This document shows, one piece after another, positions 1 to 10,368 of a stretch of DNA of 64,000 bases. The stretch covers positions 1 through 64,000 of the forward strand of contig NZ_JAAOLY010000003.1 of NCBI RefSeq assembly GCF_011601275.1, read 5' to 3'. The notes below the pieces were generated by a model that was not told where the DNA came from, made no database searches, and saw only the letters and a program-made list of their open reading frames with translations. Numbering within the stretch: position 1 is the stretch's first letter; each line of letters opens with the position of its first letter. Both the position numbers and the translations under genes were made by a program. The stretch comes from Janthinobacterium lividum. GTDB taxonomy: Bacteria > Pseudomonadota > Gammaproteobacteria > Burkholderiales > Burkholderiaceae_D.

Positions 1-182
1 CGGAATGGGGGCGGGTGGGCTGGCATCGATGGGCTTGGTGATGATCGCGCGGGAATGGGCGGCAACGCCGTTTGCTATTGAATGCCCATTTTAATCGACT
101 CTCGGTGACACACGGGCAATTTCATGTCATGCCCGCCTGGCGCCCGCTCCGGTATCATGGCGCCTTTGCCCGCGAGATATTC

Positions 183-812
183 ATGCTCAGTCCCGACCAG
201 TTCCTGGCCTTCCTGGCCGCCGCCGTGTTGATTACCGCCAGCCCCGGCCCCGACAACCTGATGGTGCTGGGCGTGGGCATGTCGCGCGGGCGCCGCCAGG
301 GCATGGCGTTCGGCCTGGGCTGCGCCCTTGGCTGTCTCACGCACACCGTGCTGGCGACTATCGGGGTGTCGGCCCTGCTGGCCACCTCGCCCACGGCATT
401 TACCATGCTGAAAGTGGCCGGCGGGCTGTATCTTGTGTGGCTGGGCATCGGCGCCTTGCGCAGCCGTGGCGGCGCCAGAGTCGATGGCGCGGCGGCCTTG
501 CCCGACGAATCCTTGCTGCGCCTGTTCGGCAAGGGTTTGTTTGCCAACAGTATCAATCCGAAAGTCGTGCTGTTTTTCCTCTCGTTCCTGCCGCAGTTCA
601 TCGTCGCGGGCCAGGGCAATGCCAGCTGGCAGACGGCGCAGCTGGGCCTGGTCTTCACGGCGCAGGCGTGCGTGCTGTTCGGCCTGCTCGGCTATTTTTC
701 CGGCGCCGTCGGCCTGTGGCTGAACCGCCGCCCGCGCGCCGGCCTGTGGCTGGACCGGGTGGCCGGCACCATCTTCATCGGCCTGGGCTTGCGATTGATC
801 CTGGCACGCTGA
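183..812 (+). CDS. LysE/RhtB-family amino-acid exporter
   Basis: Inner-membrane exporter of the LysE/RhtB family, which moves amino acids or related metabolites out of the cell. The 209-residue product has the usual family length and begins with the family signature (LAAAVLITASPGPDNLMV, about residues 9-26), followed by a glycine-rich loop and about six hydrophobic segments. An in-frame ATG 111 bases upstream would add a charged extension unlike the family, so the ATG just before the first hydrophobic segment is preferred. The 3' end overlaps the convergent YceI gene by 38 bases. The substrate cannot be told from sequence. Confidence 0.85.
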   Translation: MLSPDQFLAFLAAAVLITASPGPDNLMVLGVGMSRGRRQGMAFGLGCALGCLTHTVLATIGVSALLATSPTAFTMLKVAGGLYLVWLGIGALRSRGGARVDGAAALPDESLLRLFGKGLFANSINPKVVLFFLSFLPQFIVAGQGNASWQTAQLGLVFTAQACVLFGLLGYFSGAVGLWLNRRPRAGLWLDRVAGTIFIGLGLRLILAR

Positions 813-1515
813 GTTCTTGTCGGGCGGTAATGCGAAACGCCAATTCCATCTGATCCTGCACGGCCATGGCGCCGCCCAGGACGGCGAACGGCACGATGCC
901 GAAGTCGCTCTGTTTCAATAGCAGGCTGCCGCTGGCCTGCAGGCGGCGCCCATCGGCCGCTTCCTCGATGTGCACCGGGAGCTGCACCGTGCGCGTCACG
1001 CCATGCAGGGTGATGTCGGCATCAAACACTTCCTTGTTTCCCATGCGCCGGGCGGCGATGCTGACCCACGGATAGCGTTCCGCCTCGAGCACGCGCACCA
1101 GCATGTTGTGGCGTGTGCCGGCGATGGCGTCGGCCGACGGCGTCGTCGTCAAGCCGGCCGCCTGACGCAGGCTTTCTTCATCCACACTCATCTCGTCGAG
1201 CCGGAAGCGGAACTGCGCGTGTCCCAGCGCGGGCGCCACGATGCCTTGCAAGGTATGGCTGGCCACCACATGGTCATGCCCGAGCCGCGCCAGCGCGCCG
1301 CCGCGGCGCACGGTGATGGTCAGCAGGGATTCGTCGGGCGCGATGTGCAGCAGTTGCACGCCTTGCTGTTGCCATGCAGGCGCGGGCATGGCAGCAGTTG
1401 GCGCGGGAGCAGTGGCAGGAGCGGGCGGCAAGGGCGTGCAGGACGCCAGCGCGGCGCAGGCCAGCAGAAAGGTGGTGCGGATGGCAGAGGGCAGACGGTG
1501 GTTCTGGCTGAGCAT
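775..1515 (-). CDS. YceI-family lipoprotein
   Basis: YceI-like lipocalin-fold protein that probably binds an isoprenoid or other amphiphilic molecule in the periplasm. The N-terminus is a short basic stretch, a hydrophobic core and a lipobox (LASC near residue 25), so it should be a lipoprotein; a proline/alanine-rich linker follows. The rest shows the YceI pattern: an early beta strand with LGHDH, then about 150 residues of alternating strands ending near SDFGIVPFAV. A longer reading frame starts 63 bases upstream, but its extra residues spoil the signal peptide. The last 38 bases overlap the convergent LysE gene. Confidence 0.8.
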   Translation of the reverse strand: MLSQNHRLPSAIRTTFLLACAALASCTPLPPAPATAPAPTAAMPAPAWQQQGVQLLHIAPDESLLTITVRRGGALARLGHDHVVASHTLQGIVAPALGHAQFRFRLDEMSVDEESLRQAAGLTTTPSADAIAGTRHNMLVRVLEAERYPWVSIAARRMGNKEVFDADITLHGVTRTVQLPVHIEEAADGRRLQASGSLLLKQSDFGIVPFAVLGGAMAVQDQMELAFRITARQELSVPGSIASPGR

Positions 1516-2050
1516 GGGGCAGATGGGACAAGGACGATAGGGGAATAGTACGCGATCCGCGCGGCGGCGCGCGTGCAATGTTAGAGCTACGTCATAAGCC
1601 CGTCATATGCCGCTGCTATGATGCTTTTGTTGGCACATAGCATGCATTGCGCAAATCACTACGCTCCGGGAGCGATAGGATGCAGGCATGACTCAACAGC
1701 TTAGCCGGTGAGCTCAACCATCGGCACCAGACACGTAAAACTTGTTTTTTAGCAATAATTGCCGGGTAGGGCAGGGGGAAAATGGGAATCGGGCGGGGAT
1801 TTAATGAAGTCCTAAGCCTGTCTTCATGAAGGGCTGGCATAGTGGACACATGGCGCACGGAAACCCCGGGCGCAAGGTTGCCGGACACCTCAATGACCGG
1901 CACGATTTCCACTTTTGCATGTGTTTCCCGTTTTATCCCTGCGCTCTGAAACAGCGTTTCAACCGGCTACCGCACCTTGCGAAGCCGGTTTTTTTTGCCT
2001 GCGTTTTCTTGCTCCCGGCGCCAGGCGTCGGGAGGCTTGTTTGTTCCCTA
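1516..2050. other. Intergenic region, possible small RNA
   Basis: No convincing protein gene lies in this 535-base stretch. It holds a perfect CGCTCC-G-GGAGCG palindrome at 1662-1674, an ATGAAG/CTTCAT inverted repeat at 1804-1827, a GC-rich dyad near 1878-1906 and a strong plus-strand terminator at 1961-1996. No plus-strand gene ends upstream of that terminator: the nearest plus gene stops at 812 and is followed by a minus-strand gene. A 98-codon minus-strand frame (1616-1912) has no recognisable motif. The region probably carries the YceI promoter and may encode a plus-strand small RNA; I do not recognise a known RNA family. Confidence 0.35.
1961..1996 (+). terminator. Intrinsic terminator on the plus strand
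   Basis: AACCGGCT pairs with AGCCGGTT around a 14-base loop, followed directly by a run of T residues. This is the canonical order for a plus-strand terminator. Read in the other direction, as an end for the aminopeptidase transcript, it has no U tract after the stem. No annotated plus-strand gene needs it. Confidence 0.7.
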
Positions 2051-4744
<2,694 letters not shown>

Positions 4745-4764
4745 GGTATGCCCTAGTTTCATGG

Positions 4765-4800
4765 ATAAAACGCCCGCCAGCCGGATAGGCTGCGGGCGTT
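4765..4800 (-). terminator. Terminator-like hairpin in the aminopeptidase leader
   Basis: Read on the minus strand, AACGCCCGCAGC pairs with GCTGGCGGGCGTT (one bulged C) around a 7-base loop and is followed by TTAT, so the stem runs into TTTTAT. It ends about 20 bases upstream of the aminopeptidase start codon and downstream of the only space where its promoter can lie. It may be an attenuator. A simple read-through block from the other side is also possible. Confidence 0.5.
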
Positions 4801-4995
4801 GATGACGTGTGGGGGACATGCTGGAACTGGCGGCCAGCGTTCCCCTACAGCAATCTAAGGCGAAACGGGGGCAAAGTCAACGCGCCAGGGGCGCCGCACC
4901 ATGGCGGTGCGCTGGTATGATGGACGCGTGACCGTACAGCCGCAGGCCAGCCCCGCAGCGGATTGTCCCCCCATAACGAGACGAGACCCAAGCAC

Positions 4996-5619
4996 ATGAA
5001 ACTGATTATCAGCCCCCGCACGCCCAATCCACGCCGCGTCACCATGTTCATCGCCGAGAAGGGCATCACCGGCATCGAGGAAGTGGCGCTCGACCTGATG
5101 GCGGGCCATCACCGCGATCCCGCCTTCCTGGCGAAAAACCCGCTGGGCCGCGTGCCCGTGCTGGAGCTGGACGACGGGCGCGTGCTGACCGAAACGCGCG
5201 CCATCTGCACTTATCTGGAAGGCTTGCAGCCGCAGCCGAACCTGATGGGCGAGGGTTACGAGGAGCGCGCGTTTATCGAGATGGCCGACCGCCGCGTGGA
5301 ACTGCATTTGTTCAGCGCCGCCGCCAACTGGGTGCGCCACGGCCATCCGGCCCTGGTGGCGCTGGAAAATCCGCAGTTTCCCGATTTCGCCACGGCGCAG
5401 GCGGGCAAGCTGCGCGAGACGGCGCAATGGCTGGACCAGGTGCTGGCCAGCCAGCCCTACATCGCCGGCGACCGCTTCACGATTGCCGACATCACGGCCT
5501 TCTGCGCGCTGGAATTCGCACGCGGCCTGATGAAGTACCGGCCGGGCGCGGAAGGGTTGCAGCACTTGCAGGCCTACCGCGACCGCATCGCGGAACGGCC
5601 CAGCGCGCAGGCGAAGTAA
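4996..5619 (+). CDS. Glutathione S-transferase
   Basis: Cytosolic glutathione S-transferase, conjugating glutathione to electrophiles. The N-terminal thioredoxin-like domain (residues 1-80) starts with KLIISPRTPNPRRV and has the cis-proline loop (GRVPVLEL) and the glutathione gamma-glutamyl site (LTETRAICTYLE). The all-helical C-terminal domain includes IAGDRFTIADITAF, the conserved N-capping box. The 207-residue length is typical. The ATG chosen matches the family start; an in-frame ATG 33 bases upstream would add an unconserved tail. Divergent from the aminopeptidase gene; physiological substrate unknown. Confidence 0.9.
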   Translation: MKLIISPRTPNPRRVTMFIAEKGITGIEEVALDLMAGHHRDPAFLAKNPLGRVPVLELDDGRVLTETRAICTYLEGLQPQPNLMGEGYEERAFIEMADRRVELHLFSAAANWVRHGHPALVALENPQFPDFATAQAGKLRETAQWLDQVLASQPYIAGDRFTIADITAFCALEFARGLMKYRPGAEGLQHLQAYRDRIAERPSAQAK

Positions 5620-5645
5620 CCGGGTAGGCCGGGCAGGTTGGGCAG

Positions 5646-5676
5646 GTCGGATTAGCGCGTGAGCGCGTAATCCGAC
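5646..5676. repeat. REP-like palindrome
   Basis: GTCGGATTA and TAATCCGAC form a perfect 9-bp stem around an inner GCGC-GTGA-GCGC hairpin, with no U tract. It sits between two convergent genes. Palindromes of this form are, to my recollection, frequent in related betaproteobacterial genomes; I see only one in this window. Confidence 0.55.
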
Positions 5677-5686
5677 ATCAGCCCCA

Positions 5687-7792
5687 TTATTTCAGCTGCT
5701 CCAGCAGGAAGGTGTAGGTCAGCGCCCACATCAGCGCCTGCTGGTCGTTGTTGGCGGCGCCCGCATGGCCGCCTTCCGTGTTTTCCCAGTACAGCACGTC
5801 GTGGCCTTGCTCTTCCATCTTTGCCACCATCTTGCGCGCATGGCCAGGGTGGACCCGGTCGTCGCGCGTCGAGGTGGTAAACAGCACGCGCGGATATTTC
5901 TTGTCCTTGAAGACGTTCTGGTACGGCGAGTACTTGCTGATGTACGCCCATTGTTCCGGCACGTCCGGGTCGCCGTACTCTCCCATCCACGAGGCGCCCG
6001 CCAGCATCTTGTTATAGCGGCGCATGTCGAGCAGCGGCACCTGGCTGACGACGGCGTTGAACAGGTCGGGACGCTGCACCAGCACGGCGCCCGTCAGCAG
6101 GCCGCCATTGCTGCCGCCCATGATGCCCAGGTGGCGCGGGCTGGTGATCTTGCGCTTGATCAGGTCCTGCGCCACGGAGATGAAGTCGTCATACGCGCGC
6201 TGGCGGTTTTCCTTCAGTGCCGCCTGGTGCCAGCGTGGACCGAATTCGCCGCCGCCGCGGATATTTGCCAGCACATACACGCCGCCTTTTTCCAGCCACG
6301 CCACGCCCGTGGTGCCGCTGTAGCTGGGCTTGAGCGACACTTCAAAGCCGCCATAGCCATACAGCACGGTGGGGTTGCTGCCGTCGAACTTCGTCTGCTT
6401 GCCCATGATGGCGAAATACGGCACCTTGGTGCCATCCTTCGACGTCGATTCGAACTGCTCCACTTTGTATGGCGTGGCGTCGTAGTAGGCGGGCAGCGAC
6501 TTGATTTTCGTGCGCTTGTCGCTTTGCGCCGTGGCCAGGTACAAGGTGGTCGGATTGAGGAAGTCGGTCACCGTCAGGAAGTACTGGTCCGAGTCGACCG
6601 AATCGAGTGCGCTGACGGCCAGGGTGCCCAGCTCGGGCGCGTCGACGGCGCGGCGCTGCCACTTGCCGTTCACGTGGCGCAGTTCCGTCAGGCGGTTCTT
6701 GACCTTGTCCAGGGTGGTGACGAGGATGGCTGATTTGGTTGCCGTGACATTGTCCAGCGAAGACGTGGCCGTGGGCGCGTACAGCACTTCCAGGTCTTGC
6801 CTGCCCTGCATGAAGGCCTTGAAGTCGGTGGCCAGCAAGGAGCCTTGCAGATAGGTCTTGCCGTTGACTTTCCAGTCCGAGCGCAAGGTGATGACCAACT
6901 GGTCGCGCACGGTAAACACGGTGGCGTCGTCCGGCTTCGGCACTTTAGTCAGGTTCGCGCCGTCGCGCAAGAAGGTTTCGCCGCTGTAGAAATCGATCTG
7001 CCGTTCGATAAATTGATGTTCGTAGCCGGGCGTGAAATCCTTGTAGGCGCCGGCGCTCAGGTCGTCGGGCTTGGCTTCGTACAAAGTTTGCGCCTGCGCC
7101 AGCGGCGTGCCGCGCTGCCACTGCTTGATGATGCGCGGGTAGCCCGAGCTGGTCATCGAGCCGGGGCCGAAATCGGTGGAGACGAACAGGGTGTCCTGGT
7201 CGATCCAGCTGGCGCTGCCCTTCGCTTCGGGCAGGGTAAAGCCGCCCTCGACAAAGGCGCGCTTGGCCACGTCGTATTCGCGCAGCACCTTGGCGTCGCC
7301 GCCGCCGCGCGACAGGGAAATGAGGCAGCGTTCGCCCTTTGGATACAGGCAGGAGGCGCCGCCCCAGACCCAGTTTTCATTCTCGCCGGCCGCCAGCTGG
7401 TCCAGGTCGATCACGGTTTCCCAGGCGGGTTCGGCCAGTTGGTATTGCGCCAGGGTGGTGCGGCGCCAGATGCCGCGCACATGCTGGGCGTCGCGCCAGA
7501 AATTATAGTAATACTCGCCTTCCTTGCTGACGTAGGGTATGCGTTCCTTGGAATTGAGGATGGTCTTCAAGCGTGACTGCAAGGCGGGGAAGCCGGGCTG
7601 GCTTTCCAGTTCCTTGACGGTGACGGCATTGTGCTGCTTGACCCAGGCCAGCGGCTTGTCGCCGAGGACTTCTTCCAGCCACAAATGGGGATCGGTGTTG
7701 GCGGCTGCGGGCGAGGGTGCTTGTGCATGGGCGATGCCCGCTGCGGCCATGCCGAGCAGCATGCTGCCGGCGAAGGTGCGATAAAAAGACAT
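5687..7792 (-). CDS. Prolyl oligopeptidase family serine peptidase (S9), exported
   Basis: Serine peptidase of the prolyl oligopeptidase family, cutting short peptides after proline, here probably in the periplasm because residues 1-24 form a signal peptide ending in AHA. The N-terminal half is the beta-propeller gate; the C-terminal third is the alpha/beta-hydrolase domain. The nucleophile is Ser561 in GGSNGG, the acid lies in STRDDRV (Asp644/645) and the histidine is His676 in EGGHAG, so the triad is complete. The 701-residue length is normal. Its upstream region contains one copy of a 58-bp repeat seen again near 8.8 kb. Confidence 0.92.
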   Translation of the reverse strand: MSFYRTFAGSMLLGMAAAGIAHAQAPSPAAANTDPHLWLEEVLGDKPLAWVKQHNAVTVKELESQPGFPALQSRLKTILNSKERIPYVSKEGEYYYNFWRDAQHVRGIWRRTTLAQYQLAEPAWETVIDLDQLAAGENENWVWGGASCLYPKGERCLISLSRGGGDAKVLREYDVAKRAFVEGGFTLPEAKGSASWIDQDTLFVSTDFGPGSMTSSGYPRIIKQWQRGTPLAQAQTLYEAKPDDLSAGAYKDFTPGYEHQFIERQIDFYSGETFLRDGANLTKVPKPDDATVFTVRDQLVITLRSDWKVNGKTYLQGSLLATDFKAFMQGRQDLEVLYAPTATSSLDNVTATKSAILVTTLDKVKNRLTELRHVNGKWQRRAVDAPELGTLAVSALDSVDSDQYFLTVTDFLNPTTLYLATAQSDKRTKIKSLPAYYDATPYKVEQFESTSKDGTKVPYFAIMGKQTKFDGSNPTVLYGYGGFEVSLKPSYSGTTGVAWLEKGGVYVLANIRGGGEFGPRWHQAALKENRQRAYDDFISVAQDLIKRKITSPRHLGIMGGSNGGLLTGAVLVQRPDLFNAVVSQVPLLDMRRYNKMLAGASWMGEYGDPDVPEQWAYISKYSPYQNVFKDKKYPRVLFTTSTRDDRVHPGHARKMVAKMEEQGHDVLYWENTEGGHAGAANNDQQALMWALTYTFLLEQLK

Positions 7793-7803
7793 GGACAGGA
7801 TTC

Positions 7804-7860
7804 CTTGACGATGGTCGGTTGTGCCGTGTTGCTGTCAAAACGGCGCAGCCATGTTGCCAC
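7804..7860 (-). repeat. 58-bp imperfect repeat, copy A
   Basis: Shares the core TGGCAACATGGC-N-GCGCCGT, then TTTGACAGCAA, then ACCGACCA with copy B at 8765-8822, in the same orientation. It lies immediately upstream of the prolyl oligopeptidase start. Roughly four in five positions match by eye. The function is unknown. Confidence 0.6.
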
Positions 7861-7974
7861 GGATTGCCGGATGCAACCAGCGTCTGCAGGCGCTGACCGG
7901 GGAAAAACCATGCTTTTCCAATATTGTTTGCTGGAATGGACGCTGGCCGCAGAATCTGCGGCGTATTGCTTCCT

Positions 7975-8634
7975 TCAGGATGCGCAGAGCCCGATCAGCG
8001 AGGTCACCGTGAGCCCCGTTTTTTCGACATCGCCGCCGTCGGGGTGATAAATCCACAATGCATCGTTGTCGCGGCTGTCGATGAACAGGATGCGCGTGTT
8101 TTCTTCGCCGATAGCCACGCACGCCGCCAGCTCGGTGGGACTGAACGGCGCTGCCTGCGTCGCACCTGTTCCCGCCACTTGTGTCAGGGCCTGAGCAAAG
8201 CCTGCCAGTTGTCTGGCTGCCAGATACCGTGTTCCATCCACATCGACGTCTTGACACAGCGCGTCCAGGCTGTACAGCGTAAAGTGATCTTCATCGCTGA
8301 CCACCGCAACGTCGGAACGTGATTTGCCGCTGCGGAGGTGTTCAAGATAGGCCTGGGGCAGGGCCACGTTTTCCCTGGCCAGCAATTTTTCCAGCTGCTT
8401 GCCGCTTTTCTTCGCTACTTTGGCGGCCTTGGGCGCGACGGCTTCGCAAGCCTGCGCTGTCCATGCCATTGGATTGAATTGGAACATCCTTGCACATGCG
8501 GGGCAGTGCAGGAACATGAAGGTCATTTTTTTGGCGATGGCCGTTTTTAAAAACGCGCCATCCGGGGCGTCCATTGCGCTGGGGGCGAAGTGGCGCCCGC
8601 AGTCGCCATTGTAGGGGCACGTGATCTCGGTCAT
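7975..8634 (-). CDS. SMI1/KNR4 (SUKH)-like protein with N-terminal zinc-ribbon-like region
   Basis: Function uncertain. The first 50 residues hold two Cys pairs (TCPYNGDC near residue 6 and HCPACAR near 44) that could bind one zinc ion. The rest resembles the SMI1/KNR4 or SUKH fold: LPQAYLEHLRSG early, then the late strands LFIDSRDNDALWIYHPDGG typical of the family. SUKH proteins are often immunity proteins against secreted nuclease toxins, but no toxin gene is adjacent, so that role is not supported here. The gene is bracketed by two copies of a short repeat. Confidence 0.6.
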   Translation of the reverse strand: MTEITCPYNGDCGRHFAPSAMDAPDGAFLKTAIAKKMTFMFLHCPACARMFQFNPMAWTAQACEAVAPKAAKVAKKSGKQLEKLLARENVALPQAYLEHLRSGKSRSDVAVVSDEDHFTLYSLDALCQDVDVDGTRYLAARQLAGFAQALTQVAGTGATQAAPFSPTELAACVAIGEENTRILFIDSRDNDALWIYHPDGGDVEKTGLTVTSLIGLCAS

Positions 8635-8764
8635 GATGTAGCGTTTTCAGGCATTGACGTATTGTTCCATCCGCAAAGCGATCTCTCTTTTCTTCCAACA
8701 GGCAACGCCGCGTTCCGTGCCCGCAAGGCATGCTGATTGCCCGGCATCAGATCAACATCGCAGG

Positions 8765-8822
8765 TCTTGGTATTGGTCGGTGGCGCCGCCTTGCTGTCAA
8801 AACGGCGCTGCCATGTTGCCAT
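8765..8822 (-). repeat. 58-bp imperfect repeat, copy B
   Basis: Second copy of the element at 7804-7860, same strand, about 130 bases upstream of the SUKH-like gene. A 63-codon minus-strand frame begins inside it, and its translation (ATWQRRFDS) resembles that of copy A (ATWLRRFDS). This reflects shared DNA rather than proving a peptide. Confidence 0.6.
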
Positions 8823-8881
8823 AGATCAGTGCGAGCGAACGCTGCGGCGGGCAATCGTGCGCGGGAAAGCCTGCCTTTTTG

Positions 8882-9304
8882 TTATTTTTCCTCGGTGGTT
8901 TCAGGGGCGTGGCGGTCAGGCAGCTTGGCCACTACCTTGATCTCGAACTGGAAACCATACAGCCACGTCACGCCAACGGCCGTGACCGTCGGGTGCGGCG
9001 CCTGGCCCCAATACTCCGCCTGTACGATATCCCAGATGCGCTGGAAGTTCGATTGCGGATCGACGATAAAGATGGTCACGTCCTGCACGTCGTCGAAAGT
9101 GCAGCCGGCGGCTTGCAAGATGGCGTTCAGGTTGTCGAACGCGCGCCGAACCTGGGCTTCGAGCCCAGGTTCGGGCGTGCCGTCTTCGCGGCTGCCGACC
9201 TGCCCCGACACAAACAGCAGGCCGTTGGCACGGACGGCAGGGGAATAGCGGTTCTGTTCATACAGGGCCTGGCGGCCCGGAGGGAATACGACGTCGCGTT
9301 TCAT
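8882..9304 (-). CDS. RidA-family (YjgF) protein
   Basis: Member of the RidA/YjgF/UK114 family, trimeric enzymes that deaminate reactive enamine/imine intermediates; some members act in other catabolic pathways. The 140-residue product contains the family core: LFVSGQVG, QVRRAFDNLNAILQAAG and HPTVTAVGV. The usual Arg of the active-site segment (typically near the C-terminal third, PxRxxV) is not obvious here because the segment reads HPTVTAV, so the activity may differ from canonical RidA. The ATG has AAAGGA at good spacing. It is divergent from a LysR regulator that probably controls it. Confidence 0.85.
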   Translation of the reverse strand: MKRDVVFPPGRQALYEQNRYSPAVRANGLLFVSGQVGSREDGTPEPGLEAQVRRAFDNLNAILQAAGCTFDDVQDVTIFIVDPQSNFQRIWDIVQAEYWGQAPHPTVTAVGVTWLYGFQFEIKVVAKLPDRHAPETTEEK

Positions 9305-9399
9305 CAGCTTTCCTTTGTTGATGCAGCGAAGTTGCTGCCTGGAGAACACTTTATCTGCTGCTAACCTGCGGATAAAGCGGCCAGATCGGACTGGACTAT

Positions 9400-9412
9400 T
9401 TGTATAATCCAA
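9400..9412. promoter_or_regulatory. LysR-type box (T-N11-A)
   Basis: TTG-TATAATC-CAA is a dyad with the exact T-N11-A form of LysR-family binding sites. It lies in the divergent spacer between the RidA-like gene and the LysR gene and overlaps a TATAAT hexamer, which would suit autoregulation. Confidence 0.5.
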
Positions 9413-9435
9413 ACAATCGAATGGCGGAGGCGTGG

Positions 9436-10368
9436 ATGGACAGGTTTGATGCGATGAAGGCGTTCGTGCGGGTGGTCGAGACGGGCAGTTTTACGCGGGC
9501 GGCCGCGACCTTGCACATGAGCCGCACCACGGTGACGCAACTGGTGCAGCAGCTCGAAGCGCGCCTGCGCCTGAAACTGCTGAACCGCACCACGCGCAAG
9601 GTCAATGTGACGGCCGATGGCGCCAGCTACTACGAGCGCATCGTGCAGGTGCTCGATACGCTGGAGGAGATCGAAACGAGCTTGCCGCACGCCGCCGCTT
9701 TGCCGCGGGGCCAGTTGCGGGTGGACGTGCCCAGTCCGCTTGCCGCTTTGCTGCTGGTGCCGGCGCTGCCCACGTTTCATGCGCTGTATCCCGATATCGT
9801 GCTCGACATGGGCGCCAGCGATCGCATGGTCGACGTGATCGCCGACAATGTCGATTGCGTGATACGCGGCGGTGACATCACCGACCAGTCGCTGATGGCG
9901 CGCAAGCTGGCCGACTTGCCATTGGGCGTGTATGCGGCGCCGGCCTACCTGCAACGGGTGGGCACGCCCCTGCATCCGCAGCACTTGCAGGGCAGCGCGC
10001 ACCGCATCGTGCGCTTTCGCTGGGCCCGCAGCGCCAACGGCTTTCCATACGTGATGCACCGCGAGGGCCAGAGCGTCAAGATCCATGGCCAGTACGTGCT
10101 GTCGATCGACGACGGCAACGCCTACCTGGCGGCCGGGGTAGCGGGGCTGGGCGTTCTGTGGCTGCCCGATTATATGGCCCGGCCGCACGTGGCCAGGGGT
10201 GAGCTGCTGCCGCTGTTCGAAGCATGGACGGTCGATCCCATGCCGCTCTATCTCGCCTATCCGCCGAACCGCCATGTCAGCAAGAAACTGCGCGTCTTCA
10301 TCGACTGGGTGGTCGAATTGATGGCCCGGCATTCCGCCAGCCCAGTTGCCGTCAGGGCAACTGATTGA
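9436..10368 (+). CDS. LysR-family transcriptional regulator
   Basis: DNA-binding regulator with an N-terminal winged helix-turn-helix (MDRFDAMKAFVRVVETGSF, then AAATLHMSRTTVTQLVQQLE) and a periplasmic-binding-protein-like effector domain from about residue 90. At 310 residues it has normal LysR length. The chosen ATG is preceded by GGAGG at good spacing and matches the family N-terminus; an ATG 36 bases upstream overlaps the putative operator. It is divergent from the RidA-like gene, its likely target. The last 17 bases overlap the convergent PHP-domain gene. The effector is unknown. Confidence 0.88.
   Translation: MDRFDAMKAFVRVVETGSFTRAAATLHMSRTTVTQLVQQLEARLRLKLLNRTTRKVNVTADGASYYERIVQVLDTLEEIETSLPHAAALPRGQLRVDVPSPLAALLLVPALPTFHALYPDIVLDMGASDRMVDVIADNVDCVIRGGDITDQSLMARKLADLPLGVYAAPAYLQRVGTPLHPQHLQGSAHRIVRFRWARSANGFPYVMHREGQSVKIHGQYVLSIDDGNAYLAAGVAGLGVLWLPDYMARPHVARGELLPLFEAWTVDPMPLYLAYPPNRHVSKKLRVFIDWVVELMARHSASPVAVRATD

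Noticed and set aside
1-94. Plus-strand open frame from the window edge to a TAA at 92-94
   Set aside because: It could be the 3' end of an upstream gene, but about 30 codons with no motif are not enough to call.
1616-1912. 98-codon minus-strand frame in the intergenic region
   Set aside because: No motif, weak start context, and overlaps dyads of the RNA-like region.
7833-7838. TTGACA on the minus strand within repeat copy A as a promoter
   Set aside because: No -10 hexamer at the right distance.
8631-8822. 63-codon minus-strand frame beginning in repeat copy B
   Set aside because: The part similar to copy A comes from the repeat DNA; no ribosome site and no family.
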